DNA of 64,000 nt from Ananas comosus (Eukaryota > Streptophyta > Magnoliopsida > Poales > Bromeliaceae), in the NCBI RefSeq assembly GCF_001540865.1, contig NC_033621.1:12854276-12918275 (forward strand). Direction: 5' to 3'. Positions 24,709-34,572 of the stretch are shown one piece after another; position 1 is the first letter of the stretch, and every line of letters begins with the position of its first letter. Both the position numbers and the translations under genes were made by a program. The notes below the pieces were generated by a model, which was not told the origin of the DNA, did no database searches, and saw only the letters and a program-made list of their open reading frames with translations.

Positions 24709-25210
24709 ATCGGTAGCACGGACGCCTCCGTGCTATCAAGTTATTTTCAATAATGCCGCTTCCAAATCGACGATTGGTTCCATTAGACTTGATCTACAAT
24801 ATTGAAAGTATTTGGAAACTAAATTTTATAATTTTTCGGTATCATTTATCTATCAAATGAATAGTCTAAAAATGAACGGTTGAAAATAAAAATCTCATAA
24901 AAAATGATGATAGAAGACTTGAATTTAAGATCCGAAATACTGATCTTACTCTAAATAGTAAAAAGAATTTTCTATAAAATTTCATCTGATTTGAATTGTT
25001 TTACACCGTTAAATTTACAAATACATCACATCTATCATTAAAATTGTCAATTTTGAGATCTTTTTATCACTAGCCAAATGATGTAAACAAATTCTGAAAT
25101 TTAGTTTCCAAATACTTTCAATAGTATAGAAAAAAATGGAGCCGATCGTCGATTTGGAAGTCGCATCATCGAAAACAACTTGGTAGCACAGAAACCTCCA
25201 TGCTACCGAT
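24709..25210. mobile_element. MITE with self-complementary termini, copy 1
   Basis: The left end ATCGGTAGCACGG and right end TGCTACCGAT are inverted copies, and homology of the arms continues inward for about 110 bases (AAATCGACGATTGG versus the complement of CCGATCGTCGATTT). Each terminus also folds on itself (GTAGCACGGACGCCTCCGTGCTA). It is flanked by (TA)n on both sides and by an undetermined base at 25211. The second copy is at 46050-46589. Confidence 0.7.
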
Positions 25211-25211
25211 N

Positions 25212-25256
<45 letters not shown>
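25212..25256. repeat. (TA)n microsatellite
   Basis: About 22 TA units directly following an N at 25211, which suggests an assembly or read problem at the MITE/TA junction. Confidence 0.85.
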
Positions 25257-25257
<1 letters not shown>

Positions 25258-27330
25258 CGTTGTTGAGTGGCTTTGTTTTCTTCCAAAACTTATTTATCCT
25301 AGCTTTATTATATATATCCATTGATTTGTAAATTATATTCAACTATTAAAAAAGTTATTTTAAGATTCCTGTTATTTAATTTAGAAAACTGGCCCAGTAA
25401 TTAATAAGAAATTAAATATCAAACGTAATAAAAATTAAATCAAAATATTTATTCAATATTAATACTACGAAAATATCAAAGCAAATGTAACAGTTATTGG
25501 TTACTTATCTAATGGTAAGATGCCACTAGTGTTACCTCCAAATTATTGTGTAATCTTGTAAAATTGCAATAAGATTTTTGGGCTTTTTATTTTTAATTTT
25601 TTGACTTAATTACACTATACAATACTGTACGTTACGAGAATTTTCACTTTTTTTTTTTTTTCCTCAAAAGCATCATTCTAAATATTCATTATTTTTAATC
25701 CCTATACTATAAGTAGTAAATATATTATTTTAAATAAAAGTTGTTAAAAAGTCCTAGTTGAAAGTGGCAGCGTATATATATATATATATATATATATTTT
25801 GTTTTAGCAAGAAAAATAACAAAATATATAAAAATAATAAAAAATAGTTAAAAATAATTTAATAGAAGTTTTCAATGAATTTCTCATTAAGATTTATGTT
25901 ATAATTTTTTTTTCACTATTTAGCTGATGCTTTTTAATAAAGTTGTTAAATTTTATCTAAAATAGTAGATTTGTTAATAATAATATAGAGATTGGTGAGA
26001 AAAAAAAAAGAAAAAGAAGAGGGATATCAATGAGAAAAGAAAACCAAATAAGATAAGAAAATAAAAATAAATCTAAAATAGTGTTGAGATTAATAAAAAA
26101 TCATAATATAATGGTGTCTTTAAGAAAAAAAATAGTACAATATAGTATATAAAAATAACATAAAAGGGCAATGTAATGTGGTGTAGTTAAACTTTTTTTT
26201 TTTTTTTGGTTGGAGGTCTTAATATTATGTCATTTCATAGTCTTGCATAGTAAATGTATACATATTTTATTTGGGATAAGATATTTAATAACAATTTATT
26301 TAGTATAATTTTTATTTTTGTTTGATTGAAAGCTACAGCTGTGATTTGAGCTTTTTTTTTTAATAAAAATTCCATCTGTTTATTTTTTTAAGATGTCACC
26401 ATTTATATCTTGTTTGGATGTATAAATATTTTATTTAGTATATTTTTAAAATTTATCAAATGATTAATTATATTAATTGATAGACAAAGAGTATGTTTAA
26501 GGACTTTTTTTTAGACGTTGCAATAAGTAATTCAATGGTAATTTATTATCTGATATAAATCGTTTTTGAGTAATGAAAAAGTATGATATGATTAAAACTG
26601 GGTTCAAGAGGATTCGGATCCACACATCAAATTTTAATCCTAATCTGAATCCAGATCCGGACACAATTACTGTCCATAATCTGGATCCGGATCGGGTCCA
26701 AACATAGTGGATATTAATTATTTCTAACTATTACACACTTTTTCCATTCTTTTGAGGTAAAAGTATTTAAATATTAGCAGAGTAATTTCATAGATTATAA
26801 ATCATAATTAAATATGATACATCAGTTTTGATAATATCAAAACTAGTTTTGATTAGGGATGCAAGTGGATCCGGATTAGTGGAGCTCGCGTCATGTTTTG
26901 ATTGGGACAATAAATGAGACCAAAAAATACAAAAAAAAATGACTGGCTCTGGTTTTTTTTTTTTTTTTTTTGTTTGATCAGAAAGACTCTTTTGTTTCTT
27001 TGATCCGTTAGGATCCATTATAAATTCATGAAAACGGCTTCCAATCTAATCAGCTTCAAATAAAGCGATAAATAAGAGCCGAAAAAAAAAAATCATCTCG
27101 AATGTTTCCGATCCGCTAAATTGTAGAAACCCTACCGTCACGATTTGTTCTGAATAAGACGATAAGCGGAGGTTCATACAAATATGTGAAAAATTCGCTT
27201 CTGATTCGATCTGTTCTGACTAAAGCGATAAGTAGGAACAAAAAGAAATAAAACTCCATCCGACCCGCTAAAGGGCGTCTCCGGATCCGATCCGCTAGCG
27301 TCTAAGTTTCGGTAATGTCAGTACTTCAAT
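25257..27330. other. AT-rich spacer with GGATCC-rich degenerate repeats
   Basis: No gene seen. From about 26600 to 26700, and again 26870-27300, words such as GGATCCGGAT and GATCCGCT recur at irregular spacing, with GATAAGCGGAGG / GATAAGTAGGAAC units repeating about 80 bases apart. These look like decayed repeat DNA. Confidence 0.4.
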
Positions 27331-27442
27331 TTTTTTTGGTTTTAATGAGGTGGCTAGCTGACAGCTGTCTCCAACTCCAAGTTGTGTTTTTTTGACCTTG
27401 ACCGCGGAAAACAGAATTACACCCACCACGCCCCACCCTTTC

Positions 27443-27445
<3 letters not shown>

Positions 27446-27479
<34 letters not shown>
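27446..27479. repeat. (CT)n microsatellite
   Basis: About 17 CT units in a GC-richer block (27370-27600) that also has a W-box-like TTGACC near 27393. No coding exon follows. Confidence 0.85.
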
Positions 27480-27481
<2 letters not shown>

Positions 27482-27616
27482 CTGTGTGTCAGTCTGTCAG
27501 AGGGCGACGTGGGTTCTGCGCGCCCTCTTTTTTTTTTTTTATTTTTATTTTTATCCTTATTTATCCAACCCACCACCACGCTGCGTGGGGCCCATAAGGG
27601 GTTGGTAACTTAGCTC

Positions 27617-27688
27617 GCTGTTCGCGAGTTAATCTAATTTGCTGTTCGCGAGTTAATCTAGTTTGCTGTTCGCGAGTCAGCTCGTGTT
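27617..27688. repeat. Three 24-bp tandem units
   Basis: GCTGTTCGCGAGTTAATCTA starts at 27617, 27641 and 27665 (third unit diverging to GCTGTTCGCGAGTCAGCTCG), a period of exactly 24. The last unit runs into AGCTCG-rich sequence also seen near 45650, 50290 and 58060. Confidence 0.8.
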
Positions 27689-27735
27689 CGACTCGAAATA
27701 AGCTCGGAATTGAATCGCCTGTTTAGTAAATGAGT

Positions 27736-28500
27736 CAAATTTACAAGAATTNGGAGTCTTTATGTCTCGTTACCGAGGACCTCGTTTTAAAAAAATACGC
27801 CGTCTGGGAGCTTTACCAGGACTAACTAGTAAAAGACCTAGATCCGGAAGTGATCTTAAAAACCAATTGCGTTCTGGGAAAAAATCGCAATATCGTATTC
27901 GTCTAGAAGAAAAACAGAAATTGCGTTTTCATTATGGTCTGACAGAGCGACAATTACTTAGATATGTACATATCGCTGGAAAAGCCAAAGGGTCAACGGG
28001 TCAGGTTTTACTACAACTACTTGAAATGCGTTTGGATAACATCCTTTTTCGATTGGGTATGGCTTCGACCATCCCCGGAGCCAGGCAATTAGTTAACCAT
28101 AGACATATTTTAGTTAATGGTCGTATAGTGGATATACCAAGTTATCGTTGCAAACCCCGAGATATTATTACTGCGAAGGATAACCAAGGATCAAAAGGTC
28201 TGATTCAAAATTCTATTGCTTCATCCGCCCATGAGGAATTGCCAAAACATTTGACTATTGACTCATTCCAATATAAAGGATTAGTAAATCAAATAATAGA
28301 TAGTAAATGGATCGGTTTGAAAATAAATGAGTTGTTAGTCGTAGAATATTATTCTCGTCAGACTTGAACCTAACAAAATTAAGAAAGAAAGGTTCATAGA
28401 ATTTTGTCCCCTTTTCGCCGAACTAAATAGATCTAAGGGCCTTAATCCATCCGCATTTTTCACCTATCACAAATGGATCAACAGTAGGATTTTTTTTTTT
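27736..28500 (+). other. Plastid DNA insertion (NUPT) carrying rps4
   Basis: The sequence matches the plastid rps4 region: a GGAGTC leader immediately before the ATG, the full coding region, and about 120 bases of 3' spacer. Both flanks are ordinary nuclear repeat DNA, a 24-bp tandem array on the left and a T-rich tract plus MITE on the right. Ends are approximate. A single N at 27752 lies at the left junction. The intact frame implies recent transfer. A misjoined plastid read in the assembly is the main alternative. Confidence 0.75.
27762..28367 (+). CDS. rps4: Plastid ribosomal protein S4 reading frame (nuclear copy)
   Basis: Full-length, uninterrupted 201-residue frame for the plastid 30S ribosomal protein uS4, which binds 16S rRNA early in small-subunit assembly. 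It starts [20 protein letters not shown], has the S4 RNA-binding domain in the middle ([30 protein letters not shown]; ~90-155), and ends [15 protein letters not shown]. Length equals the usual plastid protein. Codon use is AT-rich at third positions, unlike the nearby nuclear exons. No transit-peptide exon, intron or nuclear promoter is visible, so a functional nuclear product is unlikely; it is best read as an intact but probably silent copy. Confidence 0.85.
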   Translation: MSRYRGPRFKKIRRLGALPGLTSKRPRSGSDLKNQLRSGKKSQYRIRLEEKQKLRFHYGLTERQLLRYVHIAGKAKGSTGQVLLQLLEMRLDNILFRLGMASTIPGARQLVNHRHILVNGRIVDIPSYRCKPRDIITAKDNQGSKGLIQNSIASSAHEELPKHLTIDSFQYKGLVNQIIDSKWIGLKINELLVVEYYSRQT

Positions 28501-28576
28501 TTTTTTTTTTCTTTTTTCTAATGATTCGTAGTGGACTTTTTTTTTCTCTAAAAAAAAAAAGAAAAAGAAAAAAGAA

Positions 28577-29086
28577 AAAAGGCAATTGTTTATATACCTC
28601 TAAAAAGTTTTCGACTTTTCGATTTATCTATTTTAGAAGACTAATATTGAAAATATTCCTCCTACGTTCCAACATATTTCTAATATACCCCTAGAGTTAA
28701 AATCTGTTAAGTAACTCTGTTATCTCTATAAAATTACTATTTTGCCCATTCAAATATACTCTTCCACCATCACTTTCTTTCTTATTTGCCCTTAAAGTCA
28801 GGGGTATAAAAAATATTTTGACTTTTGATCTTTCCAGTATACCCTTCTACCATCACCAACCTTTCTCATTTGCCCTTAAATTAAGGGCAAAATTGACATT
28901 TTGATTTTTTTTTTAACTGTGGTAGATATTTAACTCACGTTTAACCCAGATTAACTTAACAGGAAATAACTGCGGGGGTATTTTGCAATAACGGTGGAAC
29001 ATATGAGGGGTATTTTAGAAAGAAAAAAAAAATATTGGTAAATCAGATATTTCCAAACGCATGAGGGTTATATAGGCAATTATCCC
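28577..29086. mobile_element. MITE next to the plastid insertion, ~510 bp
   Basis: The left end GGCAATTGTTTATATACC and the reverse complement of the right end (GGGATAATTGCCTATATAACC) pair. Internal arms carry AAATATTCCTCC...CGTTCCAACATAT versus ATATG...TTTTAGAAAG-type complements. No coding capacity. Confidence 0.6.
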
Positions 29087-29631
29087 AATTTAAAAGGAAC
29101 CTGTTCTCTATATAAAAATTCTAAAAATTGCAAAAAAAAAAAAGAGAGAAAAACTCTTCAACACTCGCAAAATCTCACCTTTACAAAGTTCACAAAGAGG
29201 GCCTTATTGGGTTCGGCCCAACAAGTAGTACATGGATTGGGCCGCGTCTAAATATTTTCAAAGTAGAATAGCAATTTTTGTTAATCCTTGTTAAAGTTTA
29301 CTAAAATATTTCACAGGAAGAGGTAAAATAATCATGGTAGAAAATTTAGACATTTTTTTTTTAATATTTCAGTATTAGAGTTAGTAGAGAACCCTTATTA
29401 GATTAGAAGCATTTTTGAGATTCCAACTTCCAAGTCTGTAAGTAAGTCTCCTAGGGGAAAAAAAAGAAAAAAGAGAAAAAAATCTTAAAACCCCTAAAAA
29501 ATTAGGCACAAAATATATTAAAGCGATTTTAAATAGAGAAAATATAGAGAAGCGCTAGCCAGGCCAAAAAGAGCAAAAACATTAATGCCCATAGTAGCAT
29601 TTTAACTTATAACAAGAAGCCAATACATATC

Positions 29632-29838
29632 GAGTAAAGCTCGTGTGCTTTTAAAAGTACATTTTATGCTTGTGACTTTTTAACCGTCGGATCGTCTCAA
29701 TATCCGTGAAGCATTATTAACGGTGTGTTTCATTAAGTTCTCTTTACTAGTACTGTATGGATCTTGAGGAAATCGGACGGCTAAAAATTCACAAGTACGT
29801 TAAACTCCTGTACTTCTCAAAGCAGATGAGCTTAACTC
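29632..29838. mobile_element. MITE, 207 bp
   Basis: The left end GAGTAAAGCTCGTGTGCTTT and the reverse complement of the right end (GAGTTAAGCTCATCTGCTTT) pair with four mismatches. The inner sequences GACTTTTTAACCGTCGGATCG and the complement of CGGACGGCTAAAAATTC also pair. The element lies downstream of the phytolongin gene. Confidence 0.65.
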
Positions 29839-30506
29839 ATAAGAGAGAGAGAGAGAGAGAGTACAAAGTCAAAAGGATTAGGGCAAATTGAAAGAACAAG
29901 ATACCTTCATAGTTGGTATTTGCAAAAGTAGCATGAAATTGCCAATGATCAGAACACAGGTGATGTCAGTTTCAGTAACTAACAGTATTCAACTCCACAT
30001 TAACAGAACATATTCCAAACCACATAGATGCATCTGTATATGATACAGATAACAGAAAAGCGGGAAAAGAAAAAGAAAAGAAAAGAAGAGGAATTGAGCA
30101 GCAGTAACACACACATAAATATTCCCAGCACATATATTTCACACAAAAAGGCATGAACAAAGTGAACTCAAGTGTATGTATCTTTTCACACATAAAAAGG
30201 AAGGCATGGATTCTATTTACATCTTGAGGTGGAATATCCATTTCATGAAGTCAATTCTAAGAGTTCTTTCTCTTGCTGCGTTCCGCGGGCATCTTCGTGG
30301 CACCCAACGACGACTTAACTCTTTCACGAAAAAAATATCATGGACTCGGTTTTAGTCGAACCGACTTTTAAATCCTTCCTTTTCCACATAATTCTTACGA
30401 GGATCAAACCGAACTTCCCCAGTTTTGACTGTAAGACACACGGTGATTTTCTGTGCAGTTTTGAAAAGTACAGAACGTAAAAATTCAATCAGACTTCTGA
30501 TCTAAT

Positions 30507-31202
30507 CTAAACGCACCGGAAACCCCTACACACGCCCAACCAAATGCCGAACAACACCAAGCACAGAGCCACGTCGGCCAAAACAACAATCCTTACATGG
30601 CGCCACCACAAACTCCGTCCCGAGTACTGCCTTCGAGCTCTCGTCGAGCTCGATGACGTCCTCTCTAAAGACAAAGCACCGACCTCTTCGATAGGCATAC
30701 TAATCTTAAGCCCGCTATGGGTGTGATCTTCATCAATTTCGCTATCACCGATTCCATCCCCCTTCGGTAGTAAAGGCGCCATCGAAGACGGCGAGGCATC
30801 GCTTATTCCCACTCCGTGGAAGTTCTCCTCCGCAAGAATTGCGGATCGAGGCATGTTATCCATCGAGGCAATCAACCGCCGGATAATGGGCGTCAACGAA
30901 TCGAAAGCGCCACTTGCCCGGGAATTCCTGAATTCTTCGCGGATTTGCTTGAGGAATTGGAGAAGAGCTGACTTCCCCAACGTAGGGTCGACGATCGCAA
31001 AGTAGGTGCATCCGTCAGACATTAAGTAACCGAAAGTTCTCGTGCTAACGGTGTGAAAATACCATTTGTGGAATTGCGGGGAGTTCTCGAGGCAGAGGGC
31101 GGCGAGGGTTTCAAGCTCGCGGTCTTTGGTGTTGTAGGAGAAGATGATTCTGCCCCCCTGGGCTATACACAAGTATAGTGTGCTCTCAACTGAAGAACCC
31201 AT
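30507..31202 (-). CDS. PHYL1: Phytolongin (longin-domain membrane protein without SNARE motif)
   Basis: Plant-specific longin protein related to VAMP7-type R-SNAREs but lacking the SNARE helix; family members sit on secretory or endosomal membranes with unclear roles. The single uninterrupted coding exon gives 231 residues from ATG 31202 (MGSSVESTLYLCIAQ). The longin domain covers about 5-125 (LAALCLENSPQFHKWYFHTV, FGYLMSDGCTYFAIVDP, LLQFLKQIREEF). A variable linker with VEALSL-like sequence follows, then RSLWWRHVRIVVL and one C-terminal membrane helix (~204-225) before a short tail GFRCV. The frame is open to an upstream ATG at 31292 (261 residues), but those 30 extra residues are basic and unlike the family start, so the inner ATG is preferred. 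Confidence 0.9.
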   Translation of the reverse strand: MGSSVESTLYLCIAQGGRIIFSYNTKDRELETLAALCLENSPQFHKWYFHTVSTRTFGYLMSDGCTYFAIVDPTLGKSALLQFLKQIREEFRNSRASGAFDSLTPIIRRLIASMDNMPRSAILAEENFHGVGISDASPSSMAPLLPKGDGIGDSEIDEDHTHSGLKISMPIEEVGALSLERTSSSSTRARRQYSGRSLWWRHVRIVVLADVALCLVLFGIWLGVCRGFRCV

Positions 31203-31983
31203 AAAGGATATACAATTCTCCTTATCTAGTCTAATTGGTTTCGATCGCGACGAATTGAGTTTAAAGGATTTGGCGCGGCGTGAATTCATCAAGTTTTTGA
31301 GCTTTTATGGTTGCTAATTTACCATCAAAAGCACTTTGAGACCTGTTGACTTTGAACTGATTCTAGGGTTTATATATTGAAGTTCCAAATGGAGAGAGAA
31401 AAGAGAAATCCAAATAGGACTTCTCAAATATAGCCACAAAGGAAACAAACCCAGATTTCAAAATCACACAAAATGCACAACCTATGGTTTTTGAGCTTCT
31501 ACGGTTTGGAATTTACAATCAAAAGCTCAGGGAAGTGAATCTAGGGTTTGTAATGAGATGATTGGTGATAGCTAAGGAAAATTATACTGAAAAAAGGGAA
31601 AATTTTAACTAGGGCTTCTAAATTATGATAGGCAACAAAAGTGAAATAAAACCCAGGTTGTAGAATCACATAAAACTCTCACAAAATGCACAATCTAGGA
31701 TTTGAAAACCCCGGCATTTATTTATAGATTAATGCATCAACACCCAAACAAGAAAAAAAAAAAAAGATTTTTCAACACAAAAAAGAAAAATTCACAACAC
31801 GAATAAGCAATCCAAGCAAGTAATTTGGCCCCAGCGCCCAAATTCAAATGGGTAAAAAAANATACGCTACACTACATAATGTGCTTCAAATGTTCAAGCC
31901 AATTAATTCAAAACCGACGTAATTAACCATTTTTAATAAAAAGAAAATCAAAATCAAAAAAGCGATTTTGAGCGAAGTACCTC

Positions 31984-32117
31984 AATCGCTCGATCGAAAC
32001 CCCTCGTGAGCGATGGAAATTTGACCTCGCGGGATTGGCGAGATTAAAAACCCTAATCGGAATCTGAGTGGTGGTGGCGCCATTTCCCCCACCACGCCAA
32101 GTTGCCGGGGACAAAGT
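31984..32117 (-). other. Putative 5'UTR exon of the phytolongin gene
   Basis: A GC-rich block upstream of the phytolongin on its sense strand ends at GATTGAG|GTACTTCGC, a good splice donor near 31983, and contains TTAGGGTTTTT (telo-box like, ~32043-32055). An intron to an acceptor shortly before 31202 is inferred. The acceptor was not fixed. An open frame (32114-31923) passes through it but does not resemble a known protein. Confidence 0.4.
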
Positions 32118-32128
32118 ATTTTATATAT
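32118..32128 (-). promoter_or_regulatory. TATA box candidate for the phytolongin gene
   Basis: TATATATAAAA on the minus strand immediately upstream of the GC-rich putative first exon. Spacing and composition fit a TATA element, but only a transcription-start map would settle it. Confidence 0.35.
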
Positions 32129-33127
32129 ACTTTATTTATTCATTTATTTATATAACACAAAGATGATGTAATAATGATTATTATTAATAATAATGATTAT
32201 AATATATACTTTAGTCCCTAATCCTGCTTTAAAGTTCGGGCAGAGAGATACGTAACGGATAATAATAAGATAAATCGGGGAAATAACGGGTCAAAAAATT
32301 TGTACCAGTGTGTATTGGGAGAATCAGTTGACAATAAAGGGGCCGGCAATTGAAAATGTTCTAAGTGGACTTATTTGCGAAATTGATGTGATGGATCTCT
32401 TTTGATAACTTTTATTGATGGGAACAGCTAAATTAAGGTTTGAATCATAATGTATAAAAAATGTAACACCTATTAAATTATGCGTGTGAATTAATGTATT
32501 AAATATATTTATTTTATTTTAATGAGTGTGTAGCTGTACTCAGCGCTTGTTCTTCATAACTATTTCTTTATTTTTTTTTTTCACCCATAAATTGCAGTCC
32601 TCTAAACTATAAGTTAATGATGCAACATAAAATTTTAATTTATTATAATTATTAGTTCAAACTTTCAAAATTATTAAAATAAAATTTTTTAAATTTAATT
32701 TAGTTGACTAAATATTAATATACTGTTAATATAGAAGTAAAATAATAATATTATGATTAATAATACGTTAATAATTAAAAATACGGAAACTTGCAATTTA
32801 CCCTTCCCATAACATTATTGTGCAAATGATTTTATGGTTTTTTTTGGGATGAATTAGACGTTTTATTCGATATGAAAAATACATAATAATTGATGAATAA
32901 GAAGTGTAATTTATATGAAAAGGATGCAACACCATATTTTATTTTTATATTATTTTTTAAAAATAATATAAATCAACATGCACCCAAATCATAAATGTTA
33001 ATGAGTCGCAAGAAATGAAAACCAAACTGATTGCTTTTAATCATCATAGAATAACAACCTGATAGCGAGTAATTTGTTATGAGATAAGTTATTCTGATAT
33101 CTAAACTTATTCTTTTTTTAAAAAAAA

Positions 33128-33251
33128 AGATAGGATGATATATCTATTTTATTCCTTGTTTTAGGAATGTGCTTAACTGAAAATGGATAATAATTAAACT
33201 TTAAACTTAGAAATTCGGGTACCGACCATCAAACTCATTGCTACTTACACT
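33128..33251 (-). mobile_element. Degenerate SINE copy
   Basis: Same orientation and word order as the SINE at 38209-38356: CTTAACTGAAAAT (versus CTTAGTTGAAAAT), GAAATTCGGGTACCGACCATC (versus GATACCAACCATCGAG) and ATTGCTACTTACAC (versus TTTGCCACTTGCGC). Target duplications are no longer visible. It abuts the foldback element that begins at 33254. Confidence 0.5.
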
Positions 33252-33253
33252 GA

Positions 33254-34572
33254 AGGGGCTGCTTGGTTGCATGCATTTCCAACTGCATTGCAGTTGGAAA
33301 TACATGCATCTATTAATTTTTGAGCTTTTTTTGCAAATAGTCCCCTTACAATTTTTTTTTAAAAAATTGGCCCTGTCAAAAATTTATTTGCAAAAATGGC
33401 CCTGATCCCGCCACGCAAGCGCCACGTCAGCGCCACGCGGGAGGGGCTGGGCCAGATGGTTAAGTTGAACACGGTGAACCATTCACCGTGTTCAATACAA
33501 AGTTTTTGTGTTGGACACGGTGAATGATGAATGATTCACCGTGTCCAATACAAAATAGCTAAGATCGAAATATTTGTATTGGACACGGTGAACCATTCAC
33601 CGTGTCCAATACAAAAATTTTATTTGTATTGGACACGGTGAACCATTCACCGTGTCCAATGCAAATAATTGGACACGGTGTATGGTTCACCGTGTCTAAT
33701 ACAAATACCTCCAACTTAGTCATTGTTGGGGTATTTGTATTGGACACGGTGAACCATTCACCGTGTTCAACTTAAAGACCTGGGCCCGCCCTGCCCGCGT
33801 GGCGCTGACGTGGCGCTGGCGTGGCAAGGGCAGGGCCATTTTTGCAAATAATTTTTGGACGGGGCTATTTTTGCAAATAAAATTTGTCAGGGGGCTATTT
33901 GCAAAAAAAGCCCTTAATTTTTTGTTTGGTTTGGTACAGTTAGGCTCAATTACTGCAGTTGCATCTGCACGAGAAGGCCCAACTGCAGCAGTTGGTACTA
34001 CAACCAAATTGGCCGTAGTATCAACTGCAGCAGTTGAGCCGGAGTCGGCTTACCTATTAAAAAAATAAACAAAGTGTGATTTTTTTTTTTCATACGTTTT
34101 TTTTTTATTTTTTTTTCTAAAAGTACATATTCATAAAATCTGATAAGATTTAGTAATATTTGTTAGGGTCAATAAATTTTTTTCATACGATTCTTATTTT
34201 TCAGTCTGCTAGTTTAATAATATCTTAATTTTTATTTTGATCAAATTTATAATATATTTACATTTAAAATTTATTAAATTCATATATAATTTTGTAATAT
34301 ATAAATTATATATAGATATAAAAGTCTAAATTAATAATCAAAACATAATTACGTTATGATCAGAAGAGGTAATCTCACATTTCTATCTGAAAATTGACAG
34401 AATTTATAAATACAAATTTCAACTGCAGACTGCCAAACAGAAGAAATGTAAGTATAGCAGTTGCAACTGCATAAAACTAAACAGACTAGGTGTAGTTATG
34501 ACTGCAGTATTTACAACTGCATGTACTTCCAACTACACTATTTTTACAACTACATCCAACCAAACGGCCCTA
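33254..34572. mobile_element. Compound inverted-repeat transposon (hAT-like ends) containing a hairpin array
   Basis: The outer ends AGGGGCTGCTTGGTTGCATG and (reverse strand) TAGGGCCGTTTGGTTGGATG match, a style seen in non-autonomous hAT elements. Subterminal words such as GTTGGAAATACATGCA and AACTGCAGCAGTTG recur in both halves. Nested inside (about 33320-33915) is a second long inverted repeat whose arms contain GCCACGTCAGCGCCACGC and the complementary GCGTGGCGCTGACGTGGC. A clean 8-bp target duplication was not found, so the outer boundary and family are tentative. Confidence 0.5.
33464..33771. repeat. Array of six near-identical hairpins
   Basis: Six palindromic units built on GGACACGGTGAACCATTCACC...: 33465-33493, 33511-33548, 33577-33611, 33627-33660, 33668-33700 and 33738-33770. 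Stems are 12-15 bp with loops of a few bases. The third and fourth are nearly perfect, and spacers are mostly short AATACAAA-type sequence. The array sits at the centre of the larger inverted repeat. Frames through it encode only a monotonous repeat and look non-coding. Confidence 0.85.

Noticed and set aside
27762..28367. rps4 as a working nuclear gene
   Set aside because: No transit peptide, nuclear promoter or intron is visible; a silent plastid insertion explains it better.
33464..33771. CRISPR-like repeat array
   Set aside because: Units are palindromes with short, similar spacers inside a plant transposon; there are no cas genes, and the host is a eukaryote.
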